NCBI RefSeq assembly: GCF_030160115.1
Contig: NZ_BSNS01000011.1
Location: 62,001 to 126,000 of the forward strand
Reading direction: 5' to 3'
Origin: Devosia nitrariae
GTDB taxonomy: Bacteria > Pseudomonadota > Alphaproteobacteria > Rhizobiales > Devosiaceae
Length of the DNA: 64,000 nt
In this document: one piece after another, positions 44,039 to 53,355 of the stretch
Layout: every line of letters starts with the position of its first letter
Position numbering within the stretch: position 1 is the first letter of the stretch
Program-made: the position numbers and the translations under genes
Notes under the pieces: generated by a model
What the model was told of the DNA's origin: nothing
The model's database searches: none
What the model saw: the letters and a program-made list of their open reading frames with translations, nothing else

Positions 44039-44393
44039 TCGGAAGGGAGCCAGAATCGCCGAATGGGCGGACATGGGCACAATGCGCGACCATAGAATCC
44101 TTTTGGGATTTTTAAAGTGGCGAAGGCGCAGGACCGGGTCGGCATTCACAGCCCGTGTGGCTGCGGGCCACTTGCCATTCGACCGGGATTCCTCTCCGTT
44201 CCGGTTCAGGCCCACGAGGAACTTGGTACTCCGCGCCACCACAAAGGCCCGACACCAACCGCTATTCGTGCTTCAGGGTTGACAACTCTGCAGCGGAGCA
44301 CCCTCGAATGGCTATGCACGCGCTTAGCGTGTTGTCTTGGACCCAATTTGCCTCTAGGTCATCTCCGTCTCTGGACGCTTTTGGGATGACTAA
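44039..44393. other. Intergenic region between protease and second phosphomannomutase
   Basis: This is 355 bases without a recognised gene. At 44278-44295 there is an 18-base sequence (GGTTGACAACTCTGCAGC) that matches 16 of 18 bases of the sequence upstream of copy 1 at 40325-40342, including TTGACA. In copy 1 it ends 13 bases before the start codon. Here it ends about 98 bases before it, so the duplicated unit was followed here by an extra segment. No hairpin terminator was found after the protease gene. Confidence 0.6.
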
Positions 44394-45818
44394 ATGAAAG
44401 AAACCTCCCTAAAATTCGGTACGAGCGGATTGAGAGGTCTTTCTGACGAACTCAATGGTCCGCCGACATATCTCTACACGCAGGCCTTTCTGGAGGTGCT
44501 GATCGATCGCGGCACCATTTCGGCGAGTTCACAGGTTGCATTGGGACGGGATCTCAGGTCCTCGAGCCCCGCCATAGCGAGCAAGGTCGAGGCCGCGATA
44601 GCAGATATGGGGCTGACAGTCATTGATTGCGGTGTACTACCGACGCCCGCCCTCAGCCTATTTGCCACCGCGCGCGGCATTCCGGCCGTAATGATAACGG
44701 GCAGCCACATCCCGGACGATCGCAACGGGCTGAAGTTCTACCGCCCTGACGGCGAGATCGACAAAGGCGACGAAGCCGCGATAACCCAGCGGGTCGATTG
44801 GATCGCGGCAGGCGACGGCAAAGCCTCGTCTTCCGCCGAAGCCGACCAGACGGCCCTCGATACCTATAAGTCACGCTATCTCCATTTCCTGCCCGGCGAG
44901 CCGCTCTCCGGGCTTCGCATCGGCGTATATCAGCATTCCTCGGTCGCCCGCGACCTGCTGGTCGACGTCCTCTCCGATCTCGGCGCCGACGCCCAGCGGC
45001 TTGGGCGCTCCGAAACCTTCATCCCCGTCGATACCGAGGCCATGCGCCCGCAGGACATCGCATCGCTCGAGCGCTGGGCGCGAGTGGACCAGTTCGACGC
45101 CATCGTCTCGACTGACGGCGACGGCGACCGCCCGCTGATCGCCGACGAGAATGGGCGCTTCGTCAGGGGGGATCTCGTCGGCGCCATCACCAGCCATTGG
45201 CTCGGCGCAGCGGTGATCGTTGTTCCGGTCACAGCCAATTCGGCGCTGGAGCATGGCGGGCGCTTCGCCCATGTGGTGCGCACCCGTGTCGGTTCACCCT
45301 ATGTCATCGAGGGGATGGCCGCGGCGCGCCAGCAGAGCGGGGGGTGCATCGTCGGCTTCGAGGCCAATGGCGGGGTGCTCCTCGCGACCCAGGCCCGTCG
45401 CCAAGGCCGCACCCTAGCGCCACTGCCGACCCGTGACGCTCTCCTGCCGATTCTGGCATGTCTTGCAACGGTCGCCGAGCGCCGCATGCCGCTCTCGGCC
45501 ATTGCCGCCGAATTCGGGTTCCGCGACGCCCGCAGCGATCGGCTGACCGAGGTCAGCCGGGAGGTCAGCACGATCTTTCTGGACGACGTTCGTCACTCAG
45601 TCGAGCTCGACGGCATCGGACCGGTTACCGGGGTCGACACCACGGACGGCGTGCGGCTGACGCTCGCAGAGGGGAACATCATCCACTATCGCGCCTCGGG
45701 AAACGCACCCGAACTGCGTTGTTATGTGGAAGCCGAGGCGGCAGAACGGGCAGCCGAGCTGCTCGTGCTAGGCCTCGGCTTTGCCAAACACAGGACAAAA
45801 GCCAGTACCGCCCAATGA
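44394..45818 (+). CDS. Phosphomannomutase/phosphoglucomutase family protein, copy 2
   Basis: This is a 474-residue near-duplicate of the gene at 40356-41780, by eye roughly 85% identical in protein and of exactly equal length. All catalytic loops are kept: TSGLRGLS, ITGSHIPDDRNGLKFY, STDGDGDRPLIADENG (Gly for Ala at the variable position), FEANGGVLLAT and YRASGNAPELR. Divergence is greatest in the first 170 residues and the last 15. The start ATGAAAGAA has only weak upstream signal. It is convergent with the sugar-transferase gene, 63 bases apart. Confidence 0.92.
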   Translation: MKETSLKFGTSGLRGLSDELNGPPTYLYTQAFLEVLIDRGTISASSQVALGRDLRSSSPAIASKVEAAIADMGLTVIDCGVLPTPALSLFATARGIPAVMITGSHIPDDRNGLKFYRPDGEIDKGDEAAITQRVDWIAAGDGKASSSAEADQTALDTYKSRYLHFLPGEPLSGLRIGVYQHSSVARDLLVDVLSDLGADAQRLGRSETFIPVDTEAMRPQDIASLERWARVDQFDAIVSTDGDGDRPLIADENGRFVRGDLVGAITSHWLGAAVIVVPVTANSALEHGGRFAHVVRTRVGSPYVIEGMAAARQQSGGCIVGFEANGGVLLATQARRQGRTLAPLPTRDALLPILACLATVAERRMPLSAIAAEFGFRDARSDRLTEVSREVSTIFLDDVRHSVELDGIGPVTGVDTTDGVRLTLAEGNIIHYRASGNAPELRCYVEAEAAERAAELLVLGLGFAKHRTKASTAQ

Positions 45819-45881
45819 CCCTTCAGCCGCGGAGGAGGCGATGGCTCGGCGCACCGAGAAAGCCGCCGAAGTACCCACGGG

Positions 45882-47270
45882 TTACTTCGCCCCGGACCAA
45901 AACAGCAGTGTCTTGAGCGTTTTGAAAAGGATCAGGAGGTCAAGGTCGAATGAGATGTGCTTGACGTAATAGAGGTCGTAGGAGAGCTTTTCGATCTCTT
46001 GATCGTGGCTGCTGGCGTAGCCGTGTGAGACCTGGGCCCAGCCGGACAGTCCCGGTAGAACGAGCTGACGGTTGATATACTGAGGAATGGCGGCTTCTAG
46101 CGCCTCAGCTATGCCGACTGCCACCGGTCGCGGACCAATCCAGCTCATGTCGCCGCGCAAGATGTTGACGAGTTGGGGGAGTTCGTCGAGCCGCATAAGG
46201 CGCAGAAAACGGCAACCGGGCAGGATACGCCCGTCGTTGGCTTGCGCCGCCCCACTGTTCGACCCACGATACATGGTGCGGAACTTATAGATGCGAAAGG
46301 TGCGCCCGCCATAACCTCGCCGATCCTGCATGAAAAACGAGGGCCCGCCGTCGACTATGCGGATGTAAAGCCAGATCAGAGCGCCAAGCGGCACTGAAAC
46401 CGGCAGGGAGGCGAGAACCGCTACGACGTCGATGGCACGTTTGGCTTTGGAATAGTAGATTTGGCTCGGGCTGTAGGCGAGATGAGCAAGATCGAAACTC
46501 TGGATGTCGACCCGTCCGAAGCGGGATTCCAGATAGCTCATCCAAGGCAAGACCTCGACCCCCAGCATATAGAGGCGGGTGAGGAACTGCGCCCACTCAG
46601 CCGTATGGTGCGCGCGGCTGTCAATCAACACTCGCTCGAAGCCGACTACGTCGCGGGTGTCGAACGTCACTATGTTCACGTTACCGCCCAGACGTTCTCG
46701 GACGCGCACGGCATCGGAGAAGTCCAGGAGACCTACCCGGTCGCGCCTCTCGCGATGAAAGCGAACGTTCGCATAGACCATGACCATAACGACCGCGGGT
46801 GCAGCAGCTAGAAGGCCAACATAGCTTATGGGAATGCGAATGGCCGAGAGCACTGCGACGGCGAAATTGAAAATCACCACTGCCGTAATCGTCGCGGCAG
46901 TGATCGGGAACTCATGTCGACGCATTGCAGTGAGCAGAATACCGGTCAAAAGCGGTACCATGACGAGCACGATAGAGACGGCCATCAGATTATGCCAGTC
47001 CCGCCGCCCGGCACTCACAATCACAAAAGCATAAGCGGCGCATGCGAGGACCGCGGCTATAACGATGAACGGCAGAAGGGATTTGAGCTCACCAATGAAT
47101 CGATAACGTCGCACGGTGGCCCCGCGCCTCACGATCTTTAGCAGATCTTTCGGTCCAGCATCGTTTGCAGGTGCGAGCGCTTGTTCGTCCGATTTCTTCA
47201 GCAATCCTGAAACCCCTATGAGGTCGATGCGCGCCCTCGGATCAACCGTACTAATGCCATCATCACCCAT
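45882..47270 (-). CDS. Undecaprenyl-phosphate sugar phosphotransferase (WbaP/ExoY type)
   Basis: This is a 462-residue initiating enzyme for polysaccharide synthesis. It transfers a sugar-1-phosphate from a nucleotide sugar to undecaprenyl phosphate at the inner membrane. Four N-terminal helices (residues about 55-175) are followed by a CoA-binding-like cytoplasmic domain and the catalytic bacterial sugar transferase domain (about 265-462). That domain shows KRAIDVVAVLASLPVSVPLG, DRRGYGGRTFRIYKFRTMY, LRLMRLDELPQLVNILRGDM, GPRP and LVLPGLSGWAQVSHGY. It is the likely first step of the polysaccharide made by this locus. Confidence 0.93.
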   Translation of the reverse strand: MGDDGISTVDPRARIDLIGVSGLLKKSDEQALAPANDAGPKDLLKIVRRGATVRRYRFIGELKSLLPFIVIAAVLACAAYAFVIVSAGRRDWHNLMAVSIVLVMVPLLTGILLTAMRRHEFPITAATITAVVIFNFAVAVLSAIRIPISYVGLLAAAPAVVMVMVYANVRFHRERRDRVGLLDFSDAVRVRERLGGNVNIVTFDTRDVVGFERVLIDSRAHHTAEWAQFLTRLYMLGVEVLPWMSYLESRFGRVDIQSFDLAHLAYSPSQIYYSKAKRAIDVVAVLASLPVSVPLGALIWLYIRIVDGGPSFFMQDRRGYGGRTFRIYKFRTMYRGSNSGAAQANDGRILPGCRFLRLMRLDELPQLVNILRGDMSWIGPRPVAVGIAEALEAAIPQYINRQLVLPGLSGWAQVSHGYASSHDQEIEKLSYDLYYVKHISFDLDLLILFKTLKTLLFWSGAK

Positions 47271-47317
47271 GGCAAATGTTTCCCTATCCGCAACGCTCCC
47301 CGCTGCTTAATGCCAGA

Positions 47318-48454
47318 TCAAGTGCGCGAGGCATCTTGATCCCTGTCGCGATCTCGATGCGCGACATCGGCGATGACCGCCTTGACGGCTGCCACGAAAC
47401 CTTCGCGCGCGAAGCGGGAGGCCTGCGTCTCGCAGGCCTCCCGCATGGACCACGCCCGTTCTGGCGTCATCTCCCGCACGGCTTGGACGAGATCGTCATC
47501 GCTGAAGTTGGGAGGTAGAAGCAGCCCAGTCCTTTCTGGTAGGACAGTCTCGAGCAGTCCGCCTTCTGCGACCCCAATCACCGGCTTACCGGCCGCCATG
47601 GCCTCGACAGGCGATATGCCAAAATCCTCATCTATTGGCAAATACAGCGTCGCGACGGCTTGGCCAACCAGTTGGCGCAGCGCCTCATCGTCAACCCACC
47701 CTTTGAACTCTATGTTGTTCGCGTCCCGCGACATCCTAACAAGCGCGTCTTGTTCTTCTCCTCCGGACACGACAATGAGCTTCTTGTCCGGGAGTTGACG
47801 AAAGGCGGCCACGATCCTGTCAACTCGTTTTAGCTTCGATAGACGTGCCGTAGACAAATAATAGTCCGCTTGGCCGGTCCAACGAAAGCTGTCTGTGTCG
47901 ACGGGCGGATAGACCACGATGCTGTCGAGATCCATAAACTGCTTGAGGCGGTCGCGCGTATTCTGCGAGTTGGTGATGACAACGTCCATACGAGACACGG
48001 CAAGTCGATAAGCCCGCTCGTAGAAGGTGAGCGGCAAGGCAGCGAGGACACGCAGCCATGGTGGCAGCGTCCGCAGATAATAATCCTTCTGATCGTAGAG
48101 AAATCGCGGTGGCGTATGGCAATAGAAGATGTTGACGCCACCTGCACCCTTGGCAGGTGCGGCAAAGCACGCGGCTACACCGGAAAATATGCGTATAGGG
48201 AACGCCTTAGCTAGACCACGTCGTGCGGCAAAGGCGGCCGCGAGCGCGAATAATCGTACGCCGCGGATGTTGCGGAAACCCTGGAGACCAAGCGAGCGTG
48301 AGTGCCGTGGAAATGGGCGTTCGTCATAGCTCTCGCTCGTGCGATATCCATAGATCAACGCAGCGTCCATTGCCTGGCAGAGCGTCAGGACCAGCCTCTC
48401 ACCTCCGCCGCGTATCGCAAAGTAATCGTGGAAGATGGCAATGCGTCTATCCAT
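47318..48454 (-). CDS. Glycosyltransferase, GT4 family
   Basis: This is a 378-residue GT-B fold glycosyltransferase. The donor-binding half shows LSKLKRVDRIVAAFRQLPDK, VVSGGEEQDALV and DEDFGISPVEAMAAGKPVIG (the E-x7-E motif of GT4). The N-terminal half contains HDYFAIRGGGERLVLTLCQA. It is probably a mannosyl- or related sugar transferase in the polysaccharide pathway. The acceptor and linkage are unknown. The ATG at 48454 (MDRRIAIFHDY) is preferred to one 75 bases earlier that would overlap fcl. Confidence 0.9.
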   Translation of the reverse strand: MDRRIAIFHDYFAIRGGGERLVLTLCQAMDAALIYGYRTSESYDERPFPRHSRSLGLQGFRNIRGVRLFALAAAFAARRGLAKAFPIRIFSGVAACFAAPAKGAGGVNIFYCHTPPRFLYDQKDYYLRTLPPWLRVLAALPLTFYERAYRLAVSRMDVVITNSQNTRDRLKQFMDLDSIVVYPPVDTDSFRWTGQADYYLSTARLSKLKRVDRIVAAFRQLPDKKLIVVSGGEEQDALVRMSRDANNIEFKGWVDDEALRQLVGQAVATLYLPIDEDFGISPVEAMAAGKPVIGVAEGGLLETVLPERTGLLLPPNFSDDDLVQAVREMTPERAWSMREACETQASRFAREGFVAAVKAVIADVAHRDRDRDQDASRT

Positions 48455-48470
48455 TAGACGAGGGCCACGC

Positions 48471-49454
48471 CTAGGATCGGTCGATAGTTGACGACGAACT
48501 CGGGAAGCGAGCGTCGGGATGGTGGTCAAGGAACCATCGGTAGGTATGGCCGATGCCCTCCTCGAGCGAGATGCGCGGAGACCAGCCTAAGGCACGCAGC
48601 CTATCGGCGCTCATGAGCTTGCGAGGTGTGCCGTCAGGTTTCTCGAGGTCCTGGACTATCTGGCCTTCGAAACCGACCACCCGACAAACCATCCGCGTGA
48701 GGTCGAGGATGGTTACATCCTCGCCCGACCCGACATTTATATGCTCGGTATTCGAATAGGTCTTCAACAGGAAGACTAGTGCGTCAGCGCAATCGTCAGC
48801 GTGCAGGAACTCGCGGCGCGGGGTGCCAGTGCCCCAGATGACTATCTCTTTGTCGCCTCTTGCCTTGGCTTCGTGCGCCTTACGGATGAGCGCGGGCAGC
48901 ACGTGGCTTGATGTGAGGTCGAAATTGTCCTCCGGCCCATAAAGGTTAGTCGGCATGGCCGAGATGTAGTCGCGGCCGTGCTGGCGGCGAAATGCCTCGA
49001 TGAGCTTGATGCCGGCGATCTTGGCGATGGCATACCACTCGTTGGTCGGCTCGAGTGGTCCGGTCAGTAGCGCCGACTCGGGGATCGGCTGGGGCGCGAA
49101 TTTGGGATAAATGCAGCTCGAACCCAGAAATAGAAAGCGTTCCACGCCGACCTCGTGCGCGGCTGCCACGATGTTGGCCTCGATCATCAAATTTTCGTAG
49201 AGGAAGTCGGCGGGATAACTATCGTTTGCCAGAATTCCACCCACTCTGGCGGCAGCCATAACGATGGCGCTCGGCCGCGCACCTTCGAGAAACGCCTCAA
49301 CCTCGTTCTGGCGCCTGAGGTCTACGGTCTCGCGTCCAGCGGTCAAAATCTCGCAACCCTCACTGGCCAGACGCCGCACCACTGCTGAACCCACCATGCC
49401 ACGGTGGCCAGCCACCCATACTTTCTTGCCCGCAAGTTCATAGGATGCGGCCAT
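48471..49454 (-). CDS. fcl: GDP-L-fucose synthase
   Basis: Fcl (WcaG) epimerises and reduces GDP-4-keto-6-deoxymannose to GDP-L-fucose with NADPH. The 327-residue SDR protein shows the NADP-binding VWVAGHRGMVGSAVVRRL, FLGSSCIYPKFAPQPIPESA, catalytic Y-x3-K in NEWYAIAKIAGIKLIE and NLYGPEDNFDL. It is three bases after gmd, so they form one transcript and supply GDP-fucose for the polysaccharide. Confidence 0.96.
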   Translation of the reverse strand: MAASYELAGKKVWVAGHRGMVGSAVVRRLASEGCEILTAGRETVDLRRQNEVEAFLEGARPSAIVMAAARVGGILANDSYPADFLYENLMIEANIVAAAHEVGVERFLFLGSSCIYPKFAPQPIPESALLTGPLEPTNEWYAIAKIAGIKLIEAFRRQHGRDYISAMPTNLYGPEDNFDLTSSHVLPALIRKAHEAKARGDKEIVIWGTGTPRREFLHADDCADALVFLLKTYSNTEHINVGSGEDVTILDLTRMVCRVVGFEGQIVQDLEKPDGTPRKLMSADRLRALGWSPRISLEEGIGHTYRWFLDHHPDARFPSSSSTIDRS

Positions 49455-49457
49455 GCC

Positions 49458-50525
49458 TCATGCTTCCTTCATCACAGAAGCGGTTTTCATCACCTTCAAA
49501 TCCGCCTCAACCATTTCCCGAGCCAGTTCGCGTACAGACGTGTCGTGCGACCAGCCCAACTTCTGGCGCGCTTTGGAAGCATCACCTAACAGCAGGTCGA
49601 CCTCGGTCGGGCGGAAGTAGCGTGCATCCACCTCGACAAGCACCCGGCCGGTTGCCGCGTCATATCCCTTCTCCTCCGCCCCCTCGCCCCGCCACTCAAT
49701 GATTACCCCCACCTCCTCGAAGGCCCAGGCAACGAACTCGCGCACCGGTGTGGTCACGCCCGTGGCAAGCACATAGTCATCCGGCTCATCCTGCTGAAGC
49801 ATAAGCCACATGCCTCGCACGTATTCCCGAGCGTGACCCCAGTCCCGCCGAGCGTCCAGATTACCGAGATAAAGCTTTTCCTGCCGGCCTAAATGGATAG
49901 CCGCGACCGCCCGGGTAATCTTACGCGTCACGAAAGTCTCGCCGCGGAGCGGGCTCTCATGGTTGAACAAAATGCCGTTGGAGGCATGCATGCTATAGGC
50001 CTCGCGATAGTTGACCACGATCCAGTAGGCATAGAGCTTTGCGGCCGCGTAGGGCGAACGCGGGTAGAATGGTGTGGACTCGCGCTGCGGCACTTCCTGC
50101 ACGAGCCCGTAGAGCTCGGAGGTGGACGCCTGGTAGAAGCGGGTCTTTTTCTCTAGCTCCAGAATACGGATAGCTTCCAAGAGCCTCAGCGTGCCGATGC
50201 CGTCGGCATTGGCGGTGTATTCAGGAGTCTCGAACGAGACCTGCACGTGGCTCTGGGCGGCTAAATTGTAGATTTCGTCGGGCTGGGTCTCCTGCACCAC
50301 TCGGATAAGGTTAGTGGCGTCGGTCAGGTCGCCGTAGTGCAAAATGAAGCGGGCATCCGGTTGGTGCGGATCCTGATAGATGTCCTCGATACGGCCCGTA
50401 TTGAACGACGAAGAGCGCCGCTTAATACCGTGAACCTCGTACCCCTTTTCCAGAAGCAACTGCGCAAGATATGCACCATCCTGACCCGTTACACCCGTGA
50501 TCAACGCTCGCTTGCGGCCTGCCAT
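49458..50525 (-). CDS. gmd: GDP-mannose 4,6-dehydratase
   Basis: Gmd converts GDP-mannose to GDP-4-keto-6-deoxymannose, the first step to GDP-fucose. The 355-residue SDR protein has [54 protein letters not shown], catalytic Tyr in [15 protein letters not shown] and [18 protein letters not shown]. The ATG at 50525 ([11 protein letters not shown]) is chosen. An in-frame start 21 bases upstream adds only a basic stretch. Confidence 0.97.
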   Translation of the reverse strand: MAGRKRALITGVTGQDGAYLAQLLLEKGYEVHGIKRRSSSFNTGRIEDIYQDPHQPDARFILHYGDLTDATNLIRVVQETQPDEIYNLAAQSHVQVSFETPEYTANADGIGTLRLLEAIRILELEKKTRFYQASTSELYGLVQEVPQRESTPFYPRSPYAAAKLYAYWIVVNYREAYSMHASNGILFNHESPLRGETFVTRKITRAVAAIHLGRQEKLYLGNLDARRDWGHAREYVRGMWLMLQQDEPDDYVLATGVTTPVREFVAWAFEEVGVIIEWRGEGAEEKGYDAATGRVLVEVDARYFRPTEVDLLLGDASKARQKLGWSHDTSVRELAREMVEADLKVMKTASVMKEA

Positions 50526-50532
50526 ACAACGT

Positions 50533-51324
50533 TCACTCCTTCTCAACCGACCCCTGCAGGCCGTAGCCTAGCTGGTTCGAAATCTCTGCATAATGCACAC
50601 TTGCCATAACTTCCCGCACAATTTCAGGGGCCATCGTGCGGCGCGGTCGAGGAACTATCTCGTTGGACTTCCGCCCTGAATCTCCTGTGAGCCGAATTGT
50701 CGACATGCGTGTAGCAAACTGCGGGTCGAAGTCGAGTTCCAGTGCAAAACATATGGCTTGGGTAGTCCGCTGGGGATTCCTAACGAAGTCCTCGTAGCGA
50801 AAAATCTTGCCCGGCTCGAAGTGGCGAACCAGCAGGAGAAACCTTCGGCAATATTCGTCGAAGGACTCGACTTCATGGAGCCATCCGTTCTCACGGCTCG
50901 AGAGCCAGCTATCAATGGGATCTCGGACGGTGACGATCGACAATGGCGTCAGACCGCCTTCGGCGAGCGCGAGCAGCAGACTGCTTCTGGTGTTGGGCAC
51001 ACGACGCATGAGATCGCTATGAGCATGATCGCGTACGATCAGGGAATAGCCGCTCTCGCTGGCGATTTCGTGGATGAGCCGGATACGGTCGGCCAAGACC
51101 CTTCGCGCGAAAAGCCCCCGGTGCACGCCGGGCAGAAGCTTCTCGTCTACTGCCAAGTACCGACGGATGAACTGTTGTACGGGGTCGAAAGGATTGAAAC
51201 GGACCTGCCCTACGAATGGACCGATCTCGCTGAGTAGAATTGCCTTGGGTTGGGCTGCCAGGGCTTTCGACATCAGTGTGCCGCCGCTGGCGGCAAGATG
51301 ATGCATCGTCCTGACAAAGTTCAC
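50533..51324 (-). CDS. Sulfotransferase-like protein
   Basis: This is a 263-residue protein of the sulfotransferase fold. The N-terminal loop [17 protein letters not shown] resembles the 5'-phosphosulfate-binding loop. [20 protein letters not shown] resembles the 3'-phosphate-binding segment (R-D-P-x2-S), and [20 protein letters not shown] is the usual downstream motif. Enzymes of this fold move sulfate from PAPS to hydroxyl groups of sugars or other molecules. Its place between gmd and a pyruvyltransferase gene suggests sulfation of the polysaccharide. PAPS synthesis genes are not in the window. Confidence 0.8.
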   Translation of the reverse strand: MNFVRTMHHLAASGGTLMSKALAAQPKAILLSEIGPFVGQVRFNPFDPVQQFIRRYLAVDEKLLPGVHRGLFARRVLADRIRLIHEIASESGYSLIVRDHAHSDLMRRVPNTRSSLLLALAEGGLTPLSIVTVRDPIDSWLSSRENGWLHEVESFDEYCRRFLLLVRHFEPGKIFRYEDFVRNPQRTTQAICFALELDFDPQFATRMSTIRLTGDSGRKSNEIVPRPRRTMAPEIVREVMASVHYAEISNQLGYGLQGSVEKE

Positions 51325-51337
51325 CGCGCCACCCTCA

Positions 51338-52336
51338 CTAGCTCGCAGTGACGCCTACCTGCTCGCGCTTTTTGCTAACCCGGTTGATTAGACGAACGGC
51401 GGACGCTGCGACCTCAATCGGCTCCAGATCGAAATTGATCTGAGGCAGCTGATGCTCTTTTGCGAAGGCACTATATTTGTGTCCACCCGGCTGGCCGAGA
51501 AAGGCGGCGGCCGCACCCATTACTTTTGCCAGCACCAGTGCGTGATACCGCCACGCGAACACAACGTCGACACCAGCGTAGTATTCGAGAAGCTCTTCGA
51601 CGGTCGATGGGAAAGGCAGAGACTGAATTCTACCACGGCTCGCCTGCCAGAAATACTCGCCATATATAACATCATTCTGTGCTATCACATTGAAGTGTCT
51701 TGTGTGAGGTATATACACAAAGTCACAATATCCAAAGCATCGCTCAACTATTAAGTTATAAATGTGAAGCGTCTTTCGCCGATGCGCCTCATCATAATAG
51801 AACGGAACTGCGGAATGACTTATGCCTACAACGATCCTTTCTTTGTTGAATTTCTTCGCAGGTTTGTCGCGCAGCTCAAGAACAAAGTCCGGCTCGTAGA
51901 TGGCCCTATCCGTGACATTCAGTTGCTTCAGGAGGTCGACGGAAAAATGGTCGCGAACGGAAATGCGGCTGCAAAGCGAGAAGAGAATTTTTGCATCGTC
52001 AATGGCAGCGTGCACGCCTTGTGCGCCGAGCCGCTCCACCTGCACGTCACACCCGATCTCGCGGGCGCTCTCCGCACAGCGCCGCATGACTGCGGCATGG
52101 GAAGCCGTCCAAAACAACCCACCCCCAGCGAAAATCAGAGTATCGCCCGGACTCAGAAATTCTTTAGGGTTGTCGATGAAGGCAAAGTGGTCAATGTAAT
52201 CTACCTCTTGCCTTAAAAAGGGCGAACCGTAGGAAACAACCTTGCAATTGTTACGGCCGTGGATCTCGAGAGCTGCTTTGAGTATGGCGTCGTCACCTAG
52301 GTTTCCTGTTCCGTAAGCACCATACAGAAAGAGCAT
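51338..52336 (-). CDS. Polysaccharide pyruvyl transferase family protein
   Basis: This is a 332-residue protein of the WcaK/CsaB-like family. It begins LFLYGAYGTGNLGDDAILKA (glycine-rich loop and conserved N-L-G-D-D), has IFAGGGLFWTASHAAVMRRC, and near the C-terminus shows DVVFAWRYHALVLAKVMGAA (R-Y-H motif). These enzymes add pyruvate ketals from PEP to sugars. The DNA is visibly AT-richer than its neighbours, suggesting a separate origin. The ATG at 52336 is chosen over one 66 bases upstream. Confidence 0.88.
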   Translation of the reverse strand: MLFLYGAYGTGNLGDDAILKAALEIHGRNNCKVVSYGSPFLRQEVDYIDHFAFIDNPKEFLSPGDTLIFAGGGLFWTASHAAVMRRCAESAREIGCDVQVERLGAQGVHAAIDDAKILFSLCSRISVRDHFSVDLLKQLNVTDRAIYEPDFVLELRDKPAKKFNKERIVVGISHSAVPFYYDEAHRRKTLHIYNLIVERCFGYCDFVYIPHTRHFNVIAQNDVIYGEYFWQASRGRIQSLPFPSTVEELLEYYAGVDVVFAWRYHALVLAKVMGAAAAFLGQPGGHKYSAFAKEHQLPQINFDLEPIEVAASAVRLINRVSKKREQVGVTAS

Positions 52337-52536
52337 TACAACCTCCGTGTTTGCCAACAGGGCACGAGACTTTCGAGCCACGACGAGGCCGCTACATGGC
52401 ACAGCATGGGTCGATAGTCCAGCCGATCTCTATCGGCCAGCGCGGCCGGCAGTACGGCTAGCTGTGCTGGGTGGACCGAGGCGGTCTTTCCGGCTAAAGA
52501 CGCGACCGCAACCCGCGCAACTGGTGCTCCCGACAT

Positions 52537-53355
52537 ATGAACGAAGCCGCGAGAAAGCAACTAAAGCCTACGGAGTGGAATGTCGCATTTCACGATCTTG
52601 CCTCGGGCTTTCGGCAATGGCGCCTCTGGACGGCGCTGGGTTACGAGGATCTCCGCCACGCCTATCGCCGTACCCTTCTGGGTCTTGTCTGGATCGGCGT
52701 GTCCTTCGGTACGTTCGCCCTAGTTAAAATTCTCATCTTTTCCGGACTGAATGATCAATCTACCCAGCTATTCTCGACATGGGTCGTAGCGGGGTTCCTT
52801 TCTTGGCAGTTTATCTCCGCCACGATCACGTCCGGCGCCAATGTATTCATTGCTTCCGAGGGGTGGATCAAGGGGGTGAGGCTCCCGATGTCCACTTACG
52901 TCTACCAGAATATTTTTAAAATCGGATTACAGGATTTAATCAGTCTTGTCGTGGCCATCGCGCTAATAGTGTTATTTGGGTATTATAATCCGATCGGCAT
53001 TCTATTGTCGCTTGTGGCGATACCGATGTATGTGCTTACTGCGGTGCCAGTTCAACTGCTCTTGGGCATGCTTTGCGTATTCAGCCGGGATTTGCAGCAA
53101 TTCATCAACACGGGCATTAGGCTTCTATTCTTCGCGACGCCTATTATTTGGATGCCTGCGCCAAACACAGTTCTTGCCCAAGTGTCCTATTATAATCCGT
53201 TCAGCTATTTTTTGTCGCTATTTCGAACGCCCATCCTCGAAGGTGTAATTCCGTTGGACGCCATCCTTGTTTGGTTTTTTACGACGCTGACCTTATGGGG
53301 CGTCGCGCTATTTGTTTTCAAGTCATACCGCTCACAGCTCGCGCACTGGCTCTAA
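52537..53355 (+). CDS. Polysaccharide ABC exporter permease (Wzm/KpsM type)
   Basis: This is a 272-residue ABC-2 permease with about six helices. A cytoplasmic N-terminus with the amphipathic DLRHAYRRTLLGLVWIGVSF is followed by segments at about 60-80, 88-108, 132-155, 160-180, 198-215 and 240-262. ABC-2 exporters move lipid-linked polysaccharide across the inner membrane. The stop overlaps the ATPase start by one base (TAATG). The pair runs opposite to the biosynthesis genes on both sides. Base composition is AT-rich, as in the neighbouring pyruvyltransferase-like gene. Confidence 0.9.
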   Translation: MNEAARKQLKPTEWNVAFHDLASGFRQWRLWTALGYEDLRHAYRRTLLGLVWIGVSFGTFALVKILIFSGLNDQSTQLFSTWVVAGFLSWQFISATITSGANVFIASEGWIKGVRLPMSTYVYQNIFKIGLQDLISLVVAIALIVLFGYYNPIGILLSLVAIPMYVLTAVPVQLLLGMLCVFSRDLQQFINTGIRLLFFATPIIWMPAPNTVLAQVSYYNPFSYFLSLFRTPILEGVIPLDAILVWFFTTLTLWGVALFVFKSYRSQLAHWL

